DNA of 64,000 nucleotides from Acidimicrobiales bacterium (lineage in GTDB: Bacteria > Actinomycetota > Acidimicrobiia > Acidimicrobiales > Aldehydirespiratoraceae). The stretch covers positions 16,494-80,493 of the forward strand of contig JAJCXX010000016.1 in the NCBI GenBank assembly GCA_029263195.1, in the 5' to 3' direction. Position numbers and translations under genes: made by a program. Positions 59,484 through 64,000 of this stretch are shown here, piece after piece (positions within the stretch are counted from its first letter, which is position 1; each line of letters opens with the position of its first letter). The notes under the pieces were generated by a model that saw only the letters and a program-made list of their open reading frames with translations, ran no database searches and had not been told where the DNA came from.

Positions 59484-60941
59484 GTGAAGACAAAGCGAAC
59501 AGCGGCCGACATCGATCCGGCCAAGCTCGTTCCCGTCTACAGCCAGTTGAAGACGCTCATTCTCGACGACATCGCATCTGGAAGGTATCGCCCGGGCGAG
59601 CGCCTGCCCACAGAAGTCGAGTTCTGCGAGACCTTCACCATCAGTCGCACTCCCGTGCACCGTGCGCTCGCGGAACTGGCCGAGGAAGGTGTTGTGGTGA
59701 GGCAGCGGCGAGCCGGCACGTTCGTACACCCCCTCGCCGGGGTCAGGGTGCCCCAACACGATGACCTGCGAGTGGTGATCACCGAACCACATTGGGCGTC
59801 GGCGATCAGATCATTGGTCCCCCACGACGTTGGAGTCGAGATCGCGGAGGTCGGCTACACCGAACTCCAGGCTGTGCTCACACGGGCGGTGGCGGAAGGG
59901 ACCGCTCCAGATCTCGCCATCATCGATGAGGCGTGGGTTGCGCAGTTCGCCGACAGCGGATTCCTCCTGCCGCTGGATGAACTCGACCCCGGCTGGATCG
60001 AATCCGACTTCGCGACCGACTTTGTGTCACCCGTGGTTGAGAGCCGACGTCGAAACGGCCACGTGTTCACCATTCCCGAAGAGATCAATGTCGCCGGATT
60101 ATGGTGTCGACGAGACATGTTGGCGAGCGTCGACGCAGCTCCGCCCACAACCTGGAGCGAACTCTCGCTTGCAGCATCAGCAATCCAGGCGCAGCTCCCG
60201 CTCGGCCAATACGCGTTCGCCCTCCCTGGCGGGGAAGCCGCCGCTGAGACAACGACCTACTGCTTGCTCGCCGTTCTCGCCTCCAACGGTGTTTCCATAG
60301 TCGACGACCACGTACGACTCGACTCGGGGGCAAGCGTCAACACGCTGCGATTCCTCCGGTCGTTCATCGAACACCGCACGATGACCACAGATGTCACTGA
60401 ATACGGCTGGATGCGCATCCCGGAGTTGCTCGGTTCGGGAGAGGTGGCACTCAGCGTCGGAGGCAGCTACGAGGCCGCCCGGATTGCCGAGTCCGCTGGA
60501 ATCGGGCTCGATGAGATAACCGACCACTTCACGTTCGTTCCATTCCCGGCCGGGCCGAAAGGCAGGCCGGCCACCGTCGCCGGCGCAATGGGATACGGCA
60601 TCTTTCGACAGTCGAAGGACCCGGCCAGAGCCATGTGGCTTCTCCGCCAGATAGTTGCGCCCGAGGCGTTGGCCCAACGGGCGATCGGCCGACCCACGAT
60701 TCCCCCCCGACACAGCGCGATCGAGAGGATCGCCCCGTCCTCACAGTTCGTGGCCACCACCGCCGAGCTGTTGGCGACCGCTGAAATGCGCCCGAGTCTT
60801 TCCACCTACGGCATCGTCACCGTGCAGCTTCAGGCCATGCTCGAAGCAGTCCTGACCGACCGATTGAGGCCGGCGGCGGCTGCTGAGAGAACGGCAGAAA
60901 TCATCGGTGCCATCACCGGTCTCGAAGTGGTTCACGGATAG
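59484..60941 (+). CDS. GntR DNA-binding domain fused to a sugar-binding-protein domain
   Basis: A 485-residue protein. Residues about 15-85 are a GntR winged helix (PVYSQLKTLILDDIASGRY, PGERLPTEVEFCETFTISRT, GTFVHP). From about 95 to the end it is a complete family 1 extracellular solute-binding protein: PDLAIIDEAWVAQFADSGFL, FTIPEEINVAGLWCRRDML, TTWSEL, GGSYEAARIAESAG, FVPFPAGPKGR and SKDPARAMWLLRQI. There is no signal peptide or membrane segment, so it should be a cytoplasmic sensor. GTG 59484 has AAGGA 10 bases upstream; an ATG at 59430 would overlap the GH13 gene. It probably controls the divergent units. Confidence 0.88.
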   Translation: MKTKRTAADIDPAKLVPVYSQLKTLILDDIASGRYRPGERLPTEVEFCETFTISRTPVHRALAELAEEGVVVRQRRAGTFVHPLAGVRVPQHDDLRVVITEPHWASAIRSLVPHDVGVEIAEVGYTELQAVLTRAVAEGTAPDLAIIDEAWVAQFADSGFLLPLDELDPGWIESDFATDFVSPVVESRRRNGHVFTIPEEINVAGLWCRRDMLASVDAAPPTTWSELSLAASAIQAQLPLGQYAFALPGGEAAAETTTYCLLAVLASNGVSIVDDHVRLDSGASVNTLRFLRSFIEHRTMTTDVTEYGWMRIPELLGSGEVALSVGGSYEAARIAESAGIGLDEITDHFTFVPFPAGPKGRPATVAGAMGYGIFRQSKDPARAMWLLRQIVAPEALAQRAIGRPTIPPRHSAIERIAPSSQFVATTAELLATAEMRPSLSTYGIVTVQLQAMLEAVLTDRLRPAAAAERTAEIIGAITGLEVVHG

Positions 60942-60949
60942 GACCATCG

Positions 60950-63436
60950 GTGGCCGACGACACCGATCCTCCATCATCGGACCGGCCCTCCATCGATGAG
61001 CTGGTGTCACAGATGACTCTCGAGGAGAAGGTCTCTCTTTGCAGCGGCGTCGGCAATTGGTACTCAGCCGGCGTGGGCCGCCTCGGAATCCCCGTCATGA
61101 AGATGACCGATGGGCCCAGCGGAGCGCGTGGCGAAGGGGCCAGATCCGTCAACTTTGGCGGGCAGACATCGGCGAGCTTCCCGTGTGGTGCGGCGCTCGG
61201 GGCCACTTGGGATCCCTCTCTCGCCGCCGCAGTTGGTTCCGCCATTGGACAAGAGGCCTGCACCAAGGGGGCCCACCTCCTGTTGGGACCGACCGTGAAT
61301 CTCCATCGGTCTCCACTGGCTGGCCGACACTTCGAGTGCTTCTCCGAGGACCCTCACCTCACCGGTGTTCTCGGATCGGCGTTCGTCCGGGGCGTGCAGA
61401 GCCAAGGAGTGGGAGCTACGGCCAAGCATCTCGTGTGCAACGAGTCGGAATACCAGCGCCACTCCCTGGATTGCGTCGTCGACAGCCGGACACTCCACGA
61501 GGTCTACCTTCGGCCGTTCCAGATGATGGTCCAGGGCGCCAAGCCGGTCGCGGTCATGACGGCCTACAACCGCATCAACGGCGTAGCCGCCAGCGACCAT
61601 TCCGAGATCATCGCCGACATTGTCAGAGCCGAATGGGGATTCGACGGGTTGGTCGTGTCGGACTGGGGCGGCACCCGCTCGACGATTCTGGCTGCCGAAG
61701 CCGGGCTGGATCTGGAGATGCCGGGACCGGCCAAGCGTTTCGGCGAACGACTGATCGAGGCTGTCGAACTGGGGCAGGTCAGGGAGGCAGTGGTCGACAG
61801 CAAGGTTCGCCGCCATCTGCAAGCTCTCGTGCGTACCGGAGCTTGGGAGAGGCCGTTGGTGGAGGAGCAGAGCGTCGACGACCCTACTCACCGCCGCGTT
61901 GCCCGTACCGCTGCCTCAGCCTCCATGGTGCTCTTGGCAAACCCTGATCAGCTTCTTCCATTGGACCCCGAGAAGCCGCAGAGACTCGCAGTCATCGGGC
62001 CGAACGCCGACAGAGCCGTAGTCCAGGGTGGTGGAAGCAGCCAGGTGATGCACCATCCGTCGCTCAGTCCCTTCGAGGCCATCAGAGAAATGGTGGGGGA
62101 TGTCGCCGATCTGATCCATGAACCGGGTTGCCGAATCGATCGCCGAGTACCCGACCTCGATCTTCGTCTCGTGCGGCCCCCGGAATCTCCGGCAAGTGCC
62201 GTGGGCTCGGTGCACGTGGAGTACCTCCGCCAGGCCACACCGACTTCGCCGTCTCCCTCCAGCGGGCCCGAGTCACGAAGTCGGTTTCTGTGGCCGGATC
62301 GAATCGGAGCTGTCGGGCAGCTCGACGTTCGCCTCTCGGCAACATTTCGCCCCGACACCACCGGCCCGTGGAAGCTCGGCCTGGTCGTCGCCGGCCGAGC
62401 ACGGCTCTTGCTCGACGGTGAGCCACTGATCGACGCCAACAGCGGTATGGCGCGAGGAGCCGAATTCTTCGCTGACAGTTTCGATGACAACGTGACAAGC
62501 GTGGACTTGGTTGCTGACGTGGATTACAGCCTCGTCGTCGAATTCGCAGCCATGGACTCTCCCGGACTCAGTGGATTCTCGATTGGAGCGCTGGCACCTC
62601 CGTTGGCCGACATCATGGGCCGCGCCGAGAGAGCGGCAACCGAGGCCGACGCCGTCGTCCTGGTAGTGGGCATGGACGACGACTGGGAGACAGAGGGACG
62701 CGACCGTGAACGGTTCGGACTACCGGGGCAACAAGATGAGCTGATCAGACGAGTCACCGGCGCCAACCCCCGCACCATCGTCGTTGTCAACGCAGGATCG
62801 CCGACCGATCTCGCCGTGGTACCGGCCTCGGCCGCGCTCCTGCAGATCTGGTATCCGGGTGAGGCTGGCGCCGAGGCGCTCACCGATGTCATCTTCGGAC
62901 AATCACCCCCGGGTGGACGCCTGCCGACCACCTTTCCGCGACATCTAGGCGACACTCCTAGCTTCGCGAACTACCCCGGAGAGTTCGGCGAGGTTCACTA
63001 CGACGAGGGGCTACTGGTAGGTCATCGTTGGTACGACCAGCACGGCATCGAACCCGCCTTTCCGTTCGGTTTCGGACTGAGCACGACGACAACCGACTGG
63101 ACTGAGATTGTCACGAGCGGATCAGCCGCCGGCGGCGACCTTGCAATAGCGGTGACCGTTCGGAATACGGGCGAGCGTCAGGGCGTAGATGTGATTCAGG
63201 TCTATGCACACTTCCCTGAATCGAAGGTCGGTCGGCCGGATCAACAACTGACGGCATTCACCAAGGTGATCCTCGACCCCGGCCAGACGTCACGCGTGGT
63301 TGTTCCGATCGACACTGCCGACCTGATGTACAGGAACTCCGCGGCCGATATCTGGGAGTTGGAGCCGGGCACCGTGGAGCTGCGAGTCGCTCGCCACAGC
63401 CGAGACGTGGAGGCGGTGATCAGGGTCACCACCTGA
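60950..63436 (+). CDS. GH3 beta-glycosidase with PA14 insert
   Basis: An 828-residue GH3 enzyme. N-terminal barrel with LTLEEKVSL-like start, KMTDGPSGAR, GPTVNLHRSPLAGRHFECFSED, KHLVCNE and the nucleophile Asp238 in VVSDWGGT. The second domain carries the ETEGRDRERFGLPGQQ motif with the acid Glu. A PA14-like insert lies at about 400-545 and a fibronectin-III-like C-terminus follows. No signal peptide. The GTG start follows the regulator stop by 8 bases. It should cleave beta-glucosides or similar sugars inside the cell. Confidence 0.92.
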   Translation: MADDTDPPSSDRPSIDELVSQMTLEEKVSLCSGVGNWYSAGVGRLGIPVMKMTDGPSGARGEGARSVNFGGQTSASFPCGAALGATWDPSLAAAVGSAIGQEACTKGAHLLLGPTVNLHRSPLAGRHFECFSEDPHLTGVLGSAFVRGVQSQGVGATAKHLVCNESEYQRHSLDCVVDSRTLHEVYLRPFQMMVQGAKPVAVMTAYNRINGVAASDHSEIIADIVRAEWGFDGLVVSDWGGTRSTILAAEAGLDLEMPGPAKRFGERLIEAVELGQVREAVVDSKVRRHLQALVRTGAWERPLVEEQSVDDPTHRRVARTAASASMVLLANPDQLLPLDPEKPQRLAVIGPNADRAVVQGGGSSQVMHHPSLSPFEAIREMVGDVADLIHEPGCRIDRRVPDLDLRLVRPPESPASAVGSVHVEYLRQATPTSPSPSSGPESRSRFLWPDRIGAVGQLDVRLSATFRPDTTGPWKLGLVVAGRARLLLDGEPLIDANSGMARGAEFFADSFDDNVTSVDLVADVDYSLVVEFAAMDSPGLSGFSIGALAPPLADIMGRAERAATEADAVVLVVGMDDDWETEGRDRERFGLPGQQDELIRRVTGANPRTIVVVNAGSPTDLAVVPASAALLQIWYPGEAGAEALTDVIFGQSPPGGRLPTTFPRHLGDTPSFANYPGEFGEVHYDEGLLVGHRWYDQHGIEPAFPFGFGLSTTTTDWTEIVTSGSAAGGDLAIAVTVRNTGERQGVDVIQVYAHFPESKVGRPDQQLTAFTKVILDPGQTSRVVVPIDTADLMYRNSAADIWELEPGTVELRVARHSRDVEAVIRVTT

Positions 63437-63482
63437 CCCACCAATCCCGGCCTCTCGGGAGAGGTGCCGGTAAGGTCCACGG

Positions 63483-63863
63483 ATGGCTCCTCGCTCGGCA
63501 CTTCTCGGACTAGCGCTTTTCGCCGTTGCATCCTGCTCCGGCAGCGAGGGGCCTCCCGTGGCCGCCACCAAACCGGCGATCGACCTGATCGAGTACACCG
63601 CTGCCTTTCGTCTGGGATCAGCCGATTCGGCGTGGAATCTTGTCTCGAGCCGATGCAAAGGCATCGTCGATGAGGCCGAGTACCGAGCAACAGTCACCGC
63701 CGCGGGAGAACGAGGGACGGGGCTCATAGCTTCGAACATTTCGGTAGACGTGGACGGCGACACGGCTCTTATCGACTACGACACCAACGATCCGGTTGTT
63801 GGCTCCTACGTGGACCAGCCATGGACCCTGGAAGACGGTCGGTGGAGATGGGACGCCTGCTGA
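63483..63863 (+). CDS. Small putative lipoprotein
   Basis: A 126-residue exported protein with signal peptide and lipobox VASC (Cys18). The mature part (AIDLIEYTAAFRLGSADSAW, SRCKGIVDEAEYRATV, ALIDYDTNDPVVG, WTLEDGRWRWDAC) resembles the NTF2-like/DUF4878-type lipoproteins of Actinobacteria that fold as small cone-shaped domains. No enzymatic motif is visible. It is 46 bases behind the GH3 gene, with a short hairpin in between, and may not belong to the sugar unit. Confidence 0.7.
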   Translation: MAPRSALLGLALFAVASCSGSEGPPVAATKPAIDLIEYTAAFRLGSADSAWNLVSSRCKGIVDEAEYRATVTAAGERGTGLIASNISVDVDGDTALIDYDTNDPVVGSYVDQPWTLEDGRWRWDAC

Positions 63864-63925
63864 GACAGGCTCGTCATGCTGGGAGATCGGGGAGCTGACC
63901 TTCGCGGGCGTGACCAAAACGGCAA

Positions 63926-63949
63926 AGATCCCTGCGGTGGCAGGGATCT
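63926..63949 (-). terminator. Terminator of the tRNA-Pro gene
   Basis: A perfect 10-bp inverted repeat AGATCCCTGC / GCAGGGATCT with a four-base loop. On the minus strand it is followed by TTGCCGTTTTGG. It lies 7 bases beyond the tRNA 3' end. Confidence 0.75.
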
Positions 63950-63956
63950 CGCGGAG

Positions 63957-64000
63957 TCGGGCTGAGAGGATTTGAACCTCCGACCTTCGGTCCCCCAGAC
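63957..64000 (-). tRNA. tRNA-Pro(GGG), 3' part
   Basis: Read on the minus strand, the last 44 bases give an anticodon loop CTGGGGG (anticodon GGG with G37), the 3' half of the anticodon stem, a five-base variable loop, the T-stem/loop GGAGG-TTCAAAT-CCTCT and the acceptor strand CAGCCCG with discriminator A. CCA is not encoded. The 5' half lies beyond the window. G37 and the GGG anticodon support proline. Confidence 0.85.

Noticed and set aside
63449..63472. Short hairpin after the GH3 gene as a terminator
   Set aside because: The stem is imperfect (CCGGC/GCCGG plus a broken inner part) and no T-run follows.
1..64000. CRISPR arrays, insertion sequences, phage genes or attachment sites
   Set aside because: No regular direct repeats with spacers, transposase, integrase or phage genes were seen; gene order and codon use look chromosomal throughout.

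Overview
The window looks like a piece of a high-GC actinobacterial chromosome, most likely class Acidimicrobiia (Ilumatobacter-like lineages). Evidence for this: a mycothione reductase gene, the actinobacterial glycine-cleavage/GarA/FtsR/bifunctional-nuclease gene block, a SigR/RsrA-type sigma and anti-sigma pair, many GTG and TTG starts, tight ATGA/GTGA/TGATG gene overlaps, and a large stock of acyl-CoA, LLM-flavin and thiolase-type enzymes. The exact genus is inference. I see no insertion sequence, prophage, CRISPR array or rRNA. No stretch over about 300 bases lacks a gene.

Layout. 1-2963: type II fatty acid synthesis (fabH 3' end, fabG, acpP, fabF, and a convergent FabZ-like dehydratase). 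3009-6502: HU protein with a strong terminator, truncated haemoglobin, and a redox block (zinc-finger protein, CcdA, TlpA-like thioredoxin) divergent from an ECF sigma factor and its zinc-binding anti-sigma factor. 6511-28621: acyl-CoA and central metabolism (enoyl-CoA hydratase/thiolase-like/DUF35 trio, gcvP, LLM oxidoreductase, fused indolepyruvate:ferredoxin oxidoreductase, acyl-CoA dehydrogenase with CitE-like lyase, MaoC dehydratase, GH20, mycothione reductase, acyl-CoA synthetase, glpD). 28733-35559: aroC, then a minus-strand block gcvH-garA-ftsR-hpt-bifunctional nuclease-CBS-MerR-nuclease-like-gcvT-small ORF. 35612-43002: a nucleotidyltransferase with a degenerate mutase domain, a CDP-alcohol transferase, HIT, HMCES/YedK, a membrane protein, Maf and Dus. 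42991-45910: BtuFCD cobalamin importer under a cobalamin riboswitch. 45919-51736: nitronate monooxygenase, malic enzyme, GH15 enzyme, FAD oxidoreductase.

51794-63436 is the most interesting accessory region: a glucoside-uptake locus made of two divergent units. The minus unit encodes a CUT1 ABC importer (lipoprotein binding protein, two permeases, ATPase) and a GH63/MGH1-like hydrolase. The plus unit encodes a GH13_18 phosphorylase, a regulator and a GH3 beta-glycosidase. The regulator fuses a GntR winged helix to a complete periplasmic-type sugar-binding-protein domain without a signal peptide. The intergenic region has promoter-like elements on both strands and a perfect 7-4-7 dyad at the predicted transport-operon start site. 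GH13_18 plus GH63 suggests glucosylglycerate or a related compatible solute as substrate (inference). The window ends with a small lipoprotein and a truncated tRNA-Pro(GGG) with its terminator on the minus strand.
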